This document shows, one piece after another, positions 7,687-15,745 of a stretch of DNA of 22,560 nucleotides (the stretch's first letter is position 1; each line of letters opens with the position of its first letter). Below the pieces are notes generated by a model. That model was not told where the DNA came from and ran no database searches. It saw nothing but the letters and a program-made list of their open reading frames with translations. Origin of the DNA: Flavobacteriaceae bacterium (GTDB taxonomy: Bacteria > Bacteroidota > Bacteroidia > Flavobacteriales > Flavobacteriaceae). The stretch covers positions 1 through 22,560 of the forward strand of contig VMCO01000181.1 in assembly GCA_008081325.1 (NCBI GenBank). Direction: 5' to 3'. The position numbers and the translations under genes were made by a program.

Positions 7687-8484
7687 TTAATTTAATCTCT
7701 TTTTAATCATGGTTGTTGAATTTCTAGAAAAGAAATACAACACAAGGCTTCTGATCAACCCATAAATTGGGTAAACACCAAACTTAAAGTTTTCGATTAT
7801 AATTTTAATTCTGTTTTTTACTTGTAATTTTCTTTTTTTAGTTGAAATAGAGTTTTTATCAATAATATAGTCCAGCATAACCTCAGGCATATTTGCGCAT
7901 TCAAATTGCCTAATTACTTTGAAAAAAAATGCATAGTCTTGAGCTGCGTCTTTATATTTTAAGGGATACTCTGGAACAGTTTTTAAAACTGAGGCCTTAA
8001 ATAATACTGTTGGATTTACAAACATGCTGTTTAGGTACATGTTTCTTTTGATGCTATTGTGATTGGTTGGATGTTTTATGTAAAACATAAAATTTCCTTC
8101 ATGATCTATAACTCTCGCCCATGTGCCAACAAGTACAATTTGTTTGTTTTTTTCTAAAAAGTCAATCTGTTTTGAAAATTTATCTTTGTAGCAAATATCC
8201 CCAGCATCCAATCTGGCCACATAATCATAATTGTGATTTTTAACAAACTCCAAGCACTTGTTTGCTGCAATACCAACACCATAGTTGTTGTCTAAATATT
8301 CAAAATATATATTTCCCTCATTTTTAAATACTGATCTTATGAGTTTCTCATCAATCTTGGTTTCGCTACCGTCATCAGCTATAATTATATCTATTTTAAA
8401 CGATTCGTTAATTGATTTTATGGATTGAAGTAATCCCTCGTGGTTATTATAAAAAGGAATTGTTATAATTAATCTTTTATCCAT
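7687..8484 (-). CDS. Glycosyltransferase family 2 (GT-A)
   Basis: A cytoplasmic inverting glycosyltransferase of about 265 residues that would add one sugar to the lipid-linked repeat unit. GT2 features are the opening strand RLIITIPFYNNHEGLLQSI, the nucleotide-binding IIADDGS, NNYGVGIAANKC, the metal-binding DXD-type motif ARLDAGD, and the downstream YKDAAQDYAFFFKV (general-base region, usually 'ED'; here QD). I use ATG at 8484, which sits in ATGGATAA so that the start overlaps the stop of the preceding gene by 8 bases. A longer frame beginning with TTG at 8508 would add eight residues ahead of the usual family start and is less likely. Donor and acceptor sugars are unknown. Confidence 0.92.
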   Translation of the reverse strand: MDKRLIITIPFYNNHEGLLQSIKSINESFKIDIIIADDGSETKIDEKLIRSVFKNEGNIYFEYLDNNYGVGIAANKCLEFVKNHNYDYVARLDAGDICYKDKFSKQIDFLEKNKQIVLVGTWARVIDHEGNFMFYIKHPTNHNSIKRNMYLNSMFVNPTVLFKASVLKTVPEYPLKYKDAAQDYAFFFKVIRQFECANMPEVMLDYIIDKNSISTKKRKLQVKNRIKIIIENFKFGVYPIYGLIRSLVLYFFSRNSTTMIKKRLN

Positions 8485-9850
8485 TTTTTGATATTTTTCT
8501 TTGTTCAATGATCCAAATTAAAGCAAGGCAAAGCCAGAAAAAATAAATTCGGAACGAATCCATCTTAAGCCAATTTAAGGAAAAACCTATCATTGAAATT
8601 AACACTATAAAAGCAATAGTTGAATTGTCTGACTTCAAATTATTATAGCACCACAAAAATATCTGCAGAATAATTAAACCAAAAATTAAAAACCCTATTA
8701 ATCCTGTCTCACTTAAAATTCTTAAATACATATTGTATCCTGGTGGAAATCTTTTATCATTTTGATTTAAATATTTTAACCTAAACTCCCAATTGTTTTT
8801 CTTGGCCCATGTGGGATATTTTTTTCTGGATTCAAATGCTTGAAGTCCATATCCAGTCCCTAAAATTGGGTTTTCAAGAAACACATTAAACATGGCTTGT
8901 TGTATTCCAAATCTAGATTTATTTGAAAGAGAGTGGGTTGAATCGTCTAGCTTAAATGAATTAATTTCTTTTTTTATGTAATCAAAAATTGGTTTATTAA
9001 AATATCCGACGGTTAAAATAAGAATGGTTGAAAGCCCAATTAATATTCTATATAAATTGTTAGTTGCATTTTTGCTCTTTAAAAGAAGGAATATTGCAAT
9101 AATAAACTGGATGATAATCGTAAAAAATGCTGCCCTTGAACCTGACATAAAGCCCAAAAACAAAACTATTAATATTGGTAAATATTTTAGTGCTTTTTTT
9201 TCTGTTAATATATAACTAAACATCCAGCCTGCTATTGATAATAAATAGGTTCCTAAAGCTGGGGGTTCAAATGTTACAGACGATATTCTTCTAAGCCTCA
9301 TGTCGGTTTTTGCTTCCGTAAATGGAAAATAGTCAAACAAGTTTAAAAGGGGTTTTTTTAAATAGACCATATTAAACTTCACAATTAAAATCTCGATGAT
9401 TGAATAAATCAAAACTATTATTAAGGATGCAAATACAATTCTTCTTATTAATCTAAAGGTCTTGTTAACATTTATTCTTTTGAAACCATTGTAAAAGGTT
9501 AGGGGAATTATCAGAGACGCAATTATCAGAGATCCAAACTGATTTACAAACCTCGAGAAGCCAGAAGTTTGTTTAAAATAATAATCAACTATGTTATGAG
9601 AATTTAAAATTGTTGTCAAAAAAGACCATAGTAAAAAAAGAATCAAAAACTGAAAAACTAGGTTTTGTAAAGGTATTTGGATTCTTCTTTTGAATAGTGT
9701 TAAAATAAATGCAAAGGAAAAAAACAAAAAGCAGGAGTCTCTATAATATTCACCCAAAAAACCAATACCTGACCAAGAATTAAAAGGAATAAAAAATATT
9801 CCAAAAAGTAATGCGGGTAGAATTATATTTTTAATTGTCAATTTCTTCAT
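8477..9850 (-). CDS. O-antigen polymerase/ligase family membrane protein (Wzy/WaaL-like), copy 1
   Basis: A 457-residue membrane protein with ten or more helices. It has SGSRAA (236-241) at the end of a helix, a large periplasmic loop with ENPILGTGYGLQAF (326-339), and FPPGYNMYLRILSETGLIGFLIF (368-390), the arrangement of the Wzy_C/O-antigen ligase superfamily. RISSVTFEPPALGTYLL (188-204) resembles the arginine-containing conserved segment seen in Wzy polymerases, which favours the polymerase of the Wzx/Wzy pathway; this is inference. It follows the sulfotransferase gene by 1 base and overlaps the GT2 start by 8 bases. The neighbouring copy (6471-7685) has the same architecture but is clearly divergent in sequence, not a recent duplicate. 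Confidence 0.86.
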   Translation of the reverse strand: MKKLTIKNIILPALLFGIFFIPFNSWSGIGFLGEYYRDSCFLFFSFAFILTLFKRRIQIPLQNLVFQFLILFLLWSFLTTILNSHNIVDYYFKQTSGFSRFVNQFGSLIIASLIIPLTFYNGFKRINVNKTFRLIRRIVFASLIIVLIYSIIEILIVKFNMVYLKKPLLNLFDYFPFTEAKTDMRLRRISSVTFEPPALGTYLLSIAGWMFSYILTEKKALKYLPILIVLFLGFMSGSRAAFFTIIIQFIIAIFLLLKSKNATNNLYRILIGLSTILILTVGYFNKPIFDYIKKEINSFKLDDSTHSLSNKSRFGIQQAMFNVFLENPILGTGYGLQAFESRKKYPTWAKKNNWEFRLKYLNQNDKRFPPGYNMYLRILSETGLIGFLIFGLIILQIFLWCYNNLKSDNSTIAFIVLISMIGFSLNWLKMDSFRIYFFWLCLALIWIIEQRKISKNG

Positions 9851-9851
9851 T

Positions 9852-10751
9852 TTAATAGGCTCTCCAATTTGAAGTATTGATGTTTAAGCTTTTAAGTTTT
9901 TTAACATCTTCTCTAAAATGTTTTGTCAAGTACAGCACAGTTTCCTCATCAATTTCTTCTGTCTTGGCTCTAAAAACAGAAGCTACTCGAGCTAACAAAA
10001 TTTTTAAAGATGGAGTTGGATTTATAACCTTTTTAATTAAGTTTTTAAATTTTGAAGGTTGAAAAATAATTTTGGTGAAAAGATTTTTTTTATAATAGCC
10101 TCCTTTATTGAACCTATTTGATTTTCTCTTTGTTATAAAATTACAGTCTACATCTAGAAATTTGTACACTTTTTTCATAGTAGCCTCATGATTTTCATTT
10201 AATTCTTCGCTTGTTATAATCAATACCTCCTTAAATATTTCTTTAGCCTTAACTATCTTGTCATAATAGGTCGAGTTAAATTTATAATACCAGAAGTCAG
10301 AATATTTATCTTTTATTCTTTTATTTTCTCTTTTGACCGCTTCTTTAAAAGTAAGTGTTTCCCTTTGTTCTCTTTTTAGATGTAAATAGTTTGAATATGC
10401 GCGATTGATCGGGTCTCTCAAAACAATAATGAATTTTGGGTCTTCTAAATATTCTTTGATTTTTAGAAATTGGTTTGGATAGTTTATGTAGGAAGGTGAG
10501 GCGTCTCCAACAGCAATCTCATTTTTTACATTTCTGTAGAAGTCTAAATATTTTTTTGAATCCTGAATTTGTGTTTTTTTAACAGCTCCGTCTTTAGGTC
10601 CATTTTTAAGTTTTGAAAGTATTTCATAGGTGAAAAAATGCAACTCTTTTTGACTGGGCATAAAGATCTGGGGGTGCTCACTCAAATAATGATGAAGAGA
10701 GGTGGTTCCACACTTTGGAAATCCAGCAATTATGAAATTGGGTTTTTTCAT
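9852..10751 (-). CDS. PAPS-dependent sulfotransferase (carbohydrate type)
   Basis: A 299-residue cytoplasmic enzyme expected to move sulfate from PAPS to a sugar hydroxyl or amine. The 5'-phosphosulfate loop is FPKCGTTSLHHYL (11-23, Lys13), and the 3'-phosphate-binding segment is FIIVLRDPINRAYSNYLHLKR (107-127; Arg112 and Ser120 are the key residues). KELHFFTYE (35-43) and GDASPSYI (82-89) match the heparan-sulfate-type/Sulfotransfer families. Its position between the flippase and a polymerase gene, with 1-base gaps on both sides, implies that the lipid-linked repeat unit is sulfated before export. PAPS synthesis genes are not in the window. Confidence 0.93.
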   Translation of the reverse strand: MKKPNFIIAGFPKCGTTSLHHYLSEHPQIFMPSQKELHFFTYEILSKLKNGPKDGAVKKTQIQDSKKYLDFYRNVKNEIAVGDASPSYINYPNQFLKIKEYLEDPKFIIVLRDPINRAYSNYLHLKREQRETLTFKEAVKRENKRIKDKYSDFWYYKFNSTYYDKIVKAKEIFKEVLIITSEELNENHEATMKKVYKFLDVDCNFITKRKSNRFNKGGYYKKNLFTKIIFQPSKFKNLIKKVINPTPSLKILLARVASVFRAKTEEIDEETVLYLTKHFREDVKKLKSLNINTSNWRAY

Positions 10752-10752
10752 A

Positions 10753-12036
10753 TTAGGTTAAAAATATTTTTATTTTATCCTTTGAGTAGATTATTATCGT
10801 TGTAATTGTATTCCAAATTATAAGGCTTATCAACGTTGCCATGGCTGCTCCGTTAATTCCTTCAGTTGGAATTAAATAAAAATTCAATGAGATATTAATT
10901 ATCAACCCAAAAACTAATATTTTATTTAGTGTTTTTTGGCGCCTTGTCATATTAAGGTATATAGCTCCAGGGCCAGAGATAGCATTAAAAAATTGAGCTG
11001 CTAATAAAAAAAGTAAAGCATTCTTGGCTATAATATAATCATGTCCAAATAAACTTAAAATTTCTTCAGAAAAGAAGAAGAAAATACTTAAAACACAAAC
11101 ACTCATTAAAAAAATAATTCTTGTTGAATGCTTTACAAGCTGTTGCAAGTCCTTCATATTTTGATTTTCAAATATTTCAGCAATTCTTGGTGCAATCACA
11201 ATGTTAACTGACATAAGCGCTAAGGTTATTACCATTGCTAGTTTTACAGAAACAGAATAATAGGCAATCTGATCAAAACCTTCATAAATTGACAAGATAA
11301 TGATGTCTATGCTTTGCATAATGAAATATGCAATTGCACTCAGTGCCATAGGTGATGAGGTTTTAAATATCTCTTTTACCGTAAAAGTTTCTGATTTGTC
11401 GTTAGGTTTGTCAAGTTTTTTTAAAAGCCTGTAAACCATGATGCTAGAAAATAATGACAGCAACAAGAAACCCAACAAATATGCCTCAATCAAAAAAATC
11501 TCATTATTGGTTTGAAGCAAAATAATAGCAAAAATAAAAACCGGTAAATACCTAAACAGGCTTCGATACATTTCAGACATTATGGTCTTTTTCAATGCCC
11601 TAATTGTATCAATATTCAACATGGTAAGAGTGAAAAAAGCTAATGTTAAAATAGTTTTTAAAATAAGCGAATAAGATTCCTCATTACTGAATATGTCGTT
11701 TATAATTTTCTTGTTAAAGAAAGTGAGAAATAACACCAAGATAAAAAGGCTTAGGGTGAAAATTATCTTTAGCATTTTAAAATAAATTATTCTAATTGAC
11801 TCGATACTTTTTCTTGCATTTAAAAGTCCTGAATAATATATAATTGACTGGTTGGTGCCCATTAAACAAAGTCCTCCTAAAACCATTAGAGTAGACCTTA
11901 CAAAATCATAACGACCCACATTTTCAGCAGAATAAAAATTGGTTATGAATAGAGTGAAACTAAATAAAAGCAATACCCCAAAAGATCTGATAATTAGAAC
12001 AGAAAAACTCTTTTGTGTAAGATCTTTTATTGACAT
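10753..12036 (-). CDS. Wzx-type polysaccharide flippase (MOP superfamily)
   Basis: About 427 residues with twelve to fourteen predicted membrane helices. It opens with MSIKDLTQKSFSVLIIRSFG, the short amphipathic lead and first helix typical of PST/MATE-like polysaccharide transporters. It also has SSPMALSAIAYFIMQSIDIIIL (the repeat-start helix of the second half) and a C-terminal 'NGAAMATLISLIIWN' segment common in Wzx proteins. It would flip undecaprenyl-diphosphate repeat units across the inner membrane. I choose ATG at 12036, one base after the stop of the preceding gene. The open frame extends to a TTG at 12114, but that would add 26 residues including an extra hydrophobic segment and a 77-base overlap, and is unlikely. 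Confidence 0.9.
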   Translation of the reverse strand: MSIKDLTQKSFSVLIIRSFGVLLLFSFTLFITNFYSAENVGRYDFVRSTLMVLGGLCLMGTNQSIIYYSGLLNARKSIESIRIIYFKMLKIIFTLSLFILVLFLTFFNKKIINDIFSNEESYSLILKTILTLAFFTLTMLNIDTIRALKKTIMSEMYRSLFRYLPVFIFAIILLQTNNEIFLIEAYLLGFLLLSLFSSIMVYRLLKKLDKPNDKSETFTVKEIFKTSSPMALSAIAYFIMQSIDIIILSIYEGFDQIAYYSVSVKLAMVITLALMSVNIVIAPRIAEIFENQNMKDLQQLVKHSTRIIFLMSVCVLSIFFFFSEEILSLFGHDYIIAKNALLFLLAAQFFNAISGPGAIYLNMTRRQKTLNKILVFGLIINISLNFYLIPTEGINGAAMATLISLIIWNTITTIIIYSKDKIKIFLT

Positions 12037-12037
12037 T

Positions 12038-13012
12038 TTAGCTAGCTCTATCCAATTTATCAAGATAAGAGTAGAGGCCAAATAAAATAGAACAAACAAA
12101 GTAAATGAACACAAACAACAGTGGGTAGTAAACCATTTTGTTTGAGGTTAAGGAGTTGTCCTCTATTAGAACGTTTGTCTCATTAATTGTTATTACGGTT
12201 TCTTTTGAGGTTAAACTTTCTCTTTTCAAATCCTGATTTTCATTTTGAAGATCAATTTTAGTTTTGATAAGTTCGTTTGGCCTTAAATCTTTATTGTCAA
12301 TATATAATTGAGAACTGTTGATTTTGTTGTCGCTAGAGTAAAAATCAAGAAGTTTGTCAATTTGTTTTATTGTTTGTTCATTGTCAAAAATAATACTCGA
12401 AATTCGTTGAATATTTCTTTCTTTAAGCTCAGCAAAAAGCGGATTATTGTTAAAGTAATCAATAATTTTATTTACAGTCTCTATCGTGGAATTATTTGAA
12501 ACATTTACTTTGATGAAGTGATAGTCGTAATCTGATTTGAAACCCTCAGAAATAGAAAACCCGTCTTCATACTCAAGATTTTCAAAAAGTACTCTTATTT
12601 CATTTGCTTGAATATCTTTAGCCATAATATCTTTAATATCTATGACCGGAGAAATCGAAATCTCATCAATTGATTCATCAATATTTAACTTTATTTCTTG
12701 TAAAAAAAAGTCTGCATCATCACTGGAAATTTTAAGGTTAATAAGATCAACTGCATCATATACATAGTTTCCGGCATCAAAATTAATTTTAACCAACACA
12801 TTAGCTTCCTTAGAATTTGGTTGATTATCGTCTGTGGTAAAATACCCGGCTAAAATTCCTATAAATATTACTGCCGATAATTGTTTCCATGCTAATAAAA
12901 ATTTTTTTGATCTTCTGAAAATTTGAAGAGAAACACTTAGAAGCATTAGCTTAATTTTTTCTATAAGAACTATTATGTCTAATTCTTCGTTTTCTTTAAA
13001 ATTATTTTTCAT
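12038..13012 (-). CDS. Wzz-like polysaccharide co-polymerase (chain-length regulator), divergent
   Basis: A 324-residue inner-membrane protein with the co-polymerase topology: a cytoplasmic N-terminus ENEELDIIVLIEKIK (compare 'EIDLIELLKKIW' in Wzz-type proteins), a first membrane helix about 43-60, a large periplasmic domain of alpha/beta then coiled-coil character (60-290), and a second helix about 295-316 with a short charged tail. The segment VLVKINFDAGNYVYDAVDLINLKI recalls flavobacterial capsule-locus proteins with this two-helix plan. There is no C-terminal kinase domain, and the proline/glycine motif usual near the second Wzz helix is not evident. Its position directly before wzx in the string supports the assignment; sequence support is modest. 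Confidence 0.65.
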   Translation of the reverse strand: MKNNFKENEELDIIVLIEKIKLMLLSVSLQIFRRSKKFLLAWKQLSAVIFIGILAGYFTTDDNQPNSKEANVLVKINFDAGNYVYDAVDLINLKISSDDADFFLQEIKLNIDESIDEISISPVIDIKDIMAKDIQANEIRVLFENLEYEDGFSISEGFKSDYDYHFIKVNVSNNSTIETVNKIIDYFNNNPLFAELKERNIQRISSIIFDNEQTIKQIDKLLDFYSSDNKINSSQLYIDNKDLRPNELIKTKIDLQNENQDLKRESLTSKETVITINETNVLIEDNSLTSNKMVYYPLLFVFIYFVCSILFGLYSYLDKLDRAS

Positions 13013-13063
13013 TTATTAGTTTTAGTTTTTTTAAAACGATTTATTTTATAAATTATTTTAAGG

Positions 13064-14560
13064 TTATCGAATAAGATTAAGTTTTTTTAATTGTTCTGCA
13101 ATTTTTCTGTTATTTGCAATTTTTGGAATCTTATTTTGACCCCCAAGCTTGCCAATACTCTTCATATATTTTTTAAACCCATCTTCAGTGATTTTTCTAA
13201 TCAATGGCTTACCAATAATTTTTCCAGTGATTAAATCTTTATAGTATTTATTTTGTTTTTGAAGCTCTTGGTCAAGTATTTTTGCAAATTCCTTAGTTTG
13301 AACTTTCTTTTCGTCAAATTCGATAAACCATTCATGGCATGCGTTTGATGATTTCGATTTAAACATAGGGGCTACTGTAAATTCTTTGACCATTATCCCT
13401 GTGTTAATAATTGCCTGCTCAATTGCCTGCTCAACCTCCTTTACAATTACATGCTCACCAAAAGCAGAAAGACTTTGTTTAATTCTGCCTGTGACATTAA
13501 TTCTGTAAGGTTTTAAGCTTGTAAATCTAACCGTGTCACCAGTATTGTATCCCCACAATCCAGCTGAGCTTGAAATAATCATGACATAATTTTTATTTTT
13601 TTTGACTCCCCAAAGAGGTACTCTTTTTAGATTATTATTTCTGTAGTCTTCAACGTCAATAAATTCATAAAAAATTCCTGCATTAAGGATTAATAAAAGG
13701 TCTTTTTTTTCTTGACTGTCTTGAAAGGCAAAAAAGCCTTCGCTTGCAGGAAACAACTCTATGCTGTCTACTTCTTTACCTATGAGCTCTGTAAATTTTT
13801 TTCTATAAGGGTCAAAATTAACTCCTCCATAAATTAACAGGTTAAAATTTGGAAAAACCTCTGAAACTTTTCTGTTTGTTTTTTCAGTTATTTTTTCAAA
13901 GTACATTTGTAGCCATGAGGGAATGCCGCTGATGATTGTCATGTTTTCGCCAACGGTTTCTTTAACAATGCTTTCAACTTTGTTTTCCCACTCTTCAACT
14001 ATGTTTGTGTCCCATGACGGCAGCATGTTTCTTTTCATATAAAACGGCACATGGTGTGCTGAAATTCCCGATAATCTGCCGCTTAATATACCTGAAATTT
14101 TAGTTAAAATCGGACTTCCTTGGATAAATATAAATTTGCCGTTAATGAAGTCTATTTTTCCAGTCTGGGCAATATACATCAAAAGCGCTGTTTTGGCTCC
14201 ATTAAGATGGTTGGGCAAGCTTTCTTTGGTTATAGGGATGTATTTTGATCCTGAGGTTGTTCCTGAAGTAACTGCAAGATAAATAGGTTTTCCCGGCCAT
14301 AAAATATTCTTCTTTCCTTGTTTGATTTGCTCAAAATATTTTCTTAGATCTTCGTAATCGCTTACCGGAACCTTAGCTTTAAACTCGTCATAGCTCATTG
14401 ATTCAGAAAAATTGTGATCTTTACCAAAAATTGTTTTGCTGGCCTTTTTTACTAAATAATTAAATTGACTCTGTTGGGTTTGAATTGGATTTTTTGCCCA
14501 AGAAACAACTTGGTTTCTTTTTAACCTTGCCATGATTTTTATAACGGCTTGTTTTAACAT
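13064..14560 (-). CDS. GH3 family acyl-adenylating (acyl-acid amido synthetase-like) protein
   Basis: A 498-residue soluble protein of the GH3 branch of the adenylate-forming superfamily. The P-loop-like ATP motif is TSGTTSGSKYIPIT (98-111). LIYGGVNFDPYRKKF and ELFPASEGFFAFQD follow in the middle. GYNTGDTVRFTSLKPYRINVTGRIKQSLSAFGEHV carries the conserved GD and the hinge before the C-terminal lid. Plant members conjugate amino acids to jasmonate or auxin; Bacteroidota homologues are common but I know of no established substrate. The gene starts with ATG at 14560, 2 bases after the M23 peptidase gene, and is followed by a 51-base AT-rich gap before the Wzz-like gene. The neighbours suggest an envelope-related acyl or amide ligation, but this is only inference. 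Confidence 0.9.
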   Translation of the reverse strand: MLKQAVIKIMARLKRNQVVSWAKNPIQTQQSQFNYLVKKASKTIFGKDHNFSESMSYDEFKAKVPVSDYEDLRKYFEQIKQGKKNILWPGKPIYLAVTSGTTSGSKYIPITKESLPNHLNGAKTALLMYIAQTGKIDFINGKFIFIQGSPILTKISGILSGRLSGISAHHVPFYMKRNMLPSWDTNIVEEWENKVESIVKETVGENMTIISGIPSWLQMYFEKITEKTNRKVSEVFPNFNLLIYGGVNFDPYRKKFTELIGKEVDSIELFPASEGFFAFQDSQEKKDLLLILNAGIFYEFIDVEDYRNNNLKRVPLWGVKKNKNYVMIISSSAGLWGYNTGDTVRFTSLKPYRINVTGRIKQSLSAFGEHVIVKEVEQAIEQAIINTGIMVKEFTVAPMFKSKSSNACHEWFIEFDEKKVQTKEFAKILDQELQKQNKYYKDLITGKIIGKPLIRKITEDGFKKYMKSIGKLGGQNKIPKIANNRKIAEQLKKLNLIR

Positions 14561-14562
14561 CT

Positions 14563-15429
14563 TTACTGAAAATTTAGTAGAGGCTCAGGGTTTATTGGAG
14601 TTCCATTTTTCCAAAGTTCAAAATGTAAATGAGGTCCTGAACTTAAGCTTCCTTGATTGCCAGAGTATGCGATAACTTCACCTGCTTGGACAAAATTATT
14701 TTGTTCTTTTAATGCTTTTGAATTATGCTTATAAACAGAGATAATATTTTCTCCATGATCAATTATGATTACATAGCCTGTGTCAACAGACCATTCAGAA
14801 AAAAGAATTTTACCGTCAAGAATAGACTTTACAGGGGTTCCAATATCAGCGGCAATATCTATTGCAAAATGATTTTCTTCAAAATTAAAGCTTTGTGTAA
14901 TTTCCCCCTTGATAGGCGAAAAAAACATTTTATTCTCAATGACAAGTTCATTTTTTGTAAGGTTAAATTTATCCTCATTTTCAACATATTTTCTCAAAAT
15001 TGAATCCTCTGAGCTAGGAGAAACTGTAAAAGGGTTTGTTTCTTTTGAATTGCTGTCAATGATCATGTTTTCTCTAGGGATAAGCCCTTCGGTTTTACCA
15101 GACAAAACATCTTCAATAGATTTGTAAAATTTGTTGTTTATTGCAATTTGTTGTTCTAAAGAGTCTGTTTTTTTTGTAAGATAAATTGCTCTGTTTAAAA
15201 GATCTGAGGATGAATATCCAGGGACTAGTTCTCTGAGCTGCGTAAAAAAAACTATACTTATTGTAAATGAAATTAGAATAACAGAATAAATTAGCATGAT
15301 CAAAAACACATTTATTTTACTTGCTTTAAAAGAAAGCTTCTCTTCAAAAGTGTCCTCGCTTGAAACAACAACCTTGTAGTCATTTAGCAGTCGTTTGAAA
15401 AATCTTTTATCTTGTTTTTTATTTTTCAC
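14563..15429 (-). CDS. Membrane-anchored M23 (LytM-type) peptidase
   Basis: A cell-wall endopeptidase of about 288 residues. Numbering from the upstream TTG, the order is a basic cytoplasmic N-terminus, one membrane helix (about 43-66), a short coiled-coil linker and an M23 domain from about 172. The zinc site is visible: His190 and Asp194 in NHFAIDIA, His272 in GPHLHFELW, and the catalytic His270 in the same motif. All ligands are present, so it may be active. TQLRELVPGYSS after the helix is characteristic of a Bacteroidota subfamily. No ATG is available; candidates are TTG 15438 and GTG 15429, and I prefer GTG. It heads the long minus-strand string, diverges from tatA, and precedes GH3 by 2 bases. 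Confidence 0.92.
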   Translation of the reverse strand: MKNKKQDKRFFKRLLNDYKVVVSSEDTFEEKLSFKASKINVFLIMLIYSVILISFTISIVFFTQLRELVPGYSSSDLLNRAIYLTKKTDSLEQQIAINNKFYKSIEDVLSGKTEGLIPRENMIIDSNSKETNPFTVSPSSEDSILRKYVENEDKFNLTKNELVIENKMFFSPIKGEITQSFNFEENHFAIDIAADIGTPVKSILDGKILFSEWSVDTGYVIIIDHGENIISVYKHNSKALKEQNNFVQAGEVIAYSGNQGSLSSGPHLHFELWKNGTPINPEPLLNFQ

Positions 15430-15530
15430 AATATTCAAAAATACTTAAAATTAACTTACTCTTTAATAGAATTGTCAGATATAGCAACAATTACATGTAT
15501 TATTATTAACTTTACTTAAAATTGTTTACA
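15430..15530. promoter_or_regulatory. Divergent spacer between the M23 string and tatA, with -7-like boxes
   Basis: This is the only place where the eleven-gene minus-strand string can obtain an upstream promoter, and tatA starts from the other side. On the plus strand TAACTTTA (15507-15514; one mismatch to TAnnTTTG) ends 16 bases before the tatA ATG, the same distance as the perfect holB box. On the minus strand TATTTTTG (15443-15436) is a perfect match but overlaps the TTG start candidate, so if used it would give a nearly leaderless message at the GTG (15429). No clear -33 TTTG is seen for either. Confidence 0.35.
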
Positions 15531-15731
15531 ATGGATTTATTTATCATGCCTCTTTTTACAATTGGACCACTTCAAATAGTGGTTATTGTGGTTGTTGCTC
15601 TAATTGTGTTTGGCCCTGTTGGCCTTGGTAAAAAACTAGGAAATCTTGTTAAGGGTACGGGACAAGGTGTTAAAGAGTTTAAAAAAGCTTTAGAAGAGGG
15701 AAAAGAAGGTGACGAAAAAAAAGAAGACTAG
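15531..15731 (+). CDS. tatA: Sec-independent translocase subunit TatA/E
   Basis: A 66-residue pore-forming subunit of the twin-arginine export system in the inner membrane. It has a short N-terminus, one hydrophobic helix (IGPLQIVVIVVVALIVFGP), the diagnostic FGP hinge, then a basic amphipathic helix GLGKKLGNLVKGTGQGVKEFKKALEE and an acidic and lysine-rich tail. I start at ATG 15531; the frame extends three codons to a TTG at 15522, and a second ATG (15546) is also possible. It is divergent from the M23 gene. The final TAG shares the palindrome CTAG (15728-15731) with the stop of the convergent DUF4837 gene, and a hairpin spans this point. Confidence 0.93.
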   Translation: MDLFIMPLFTIGPLQIVVIVVVALIVFGPVGLGKKLGNLVKGTGQGVKEFKKALEEGKEGDEKKED

Positions 15732-15745
15732 TTTTTTAGACTTCT
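15715..15745 (-). terminator. Terminator-like hairpin after the DUF4837 gene, inside the tatA end
   Basis: Read on the minus strand, AGAAG-T-CTA (15745-15737), a six-base loop, and TAG-T-CTTCT (15730-15722) form a stem of eight pairs with one T:T mismatch, followed by an unbroken T-run from the complement of the A-run at 15715-15722. This is the form of an intrinsic terminator for the pgk-lytic transglycosylase-DUF4837 unit. On the plus strand the same bases encode the KKED end of TatA and its stop. There is no T-run on the plus side, so it would act in one direction only. Confidence 0.45.

Noticed and set aside
8485..8508. TTG start giving the GT2 protein eight more residues
   Set aside because: The ATG at 8484 lies right before the conserved first strand and forms a typical 8-base ATGGATAA overlap with the preceding stop.
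12037..12114. TTG start extending the flippase by 26 residues with an extra hydrophobic segment
   Set aside because: It would overlap the Wzz-like gene by 77 bases, and the ATG at 12036 gives the usual Wzx beginning.
13013..13063. 51-base gap between the GH3 and Wzz-like genes as a terminator or promoter
   Set aside because: Only A/T runs are visible; no stem with a T-tail and no TAnnTTTG box at a sensible distance.
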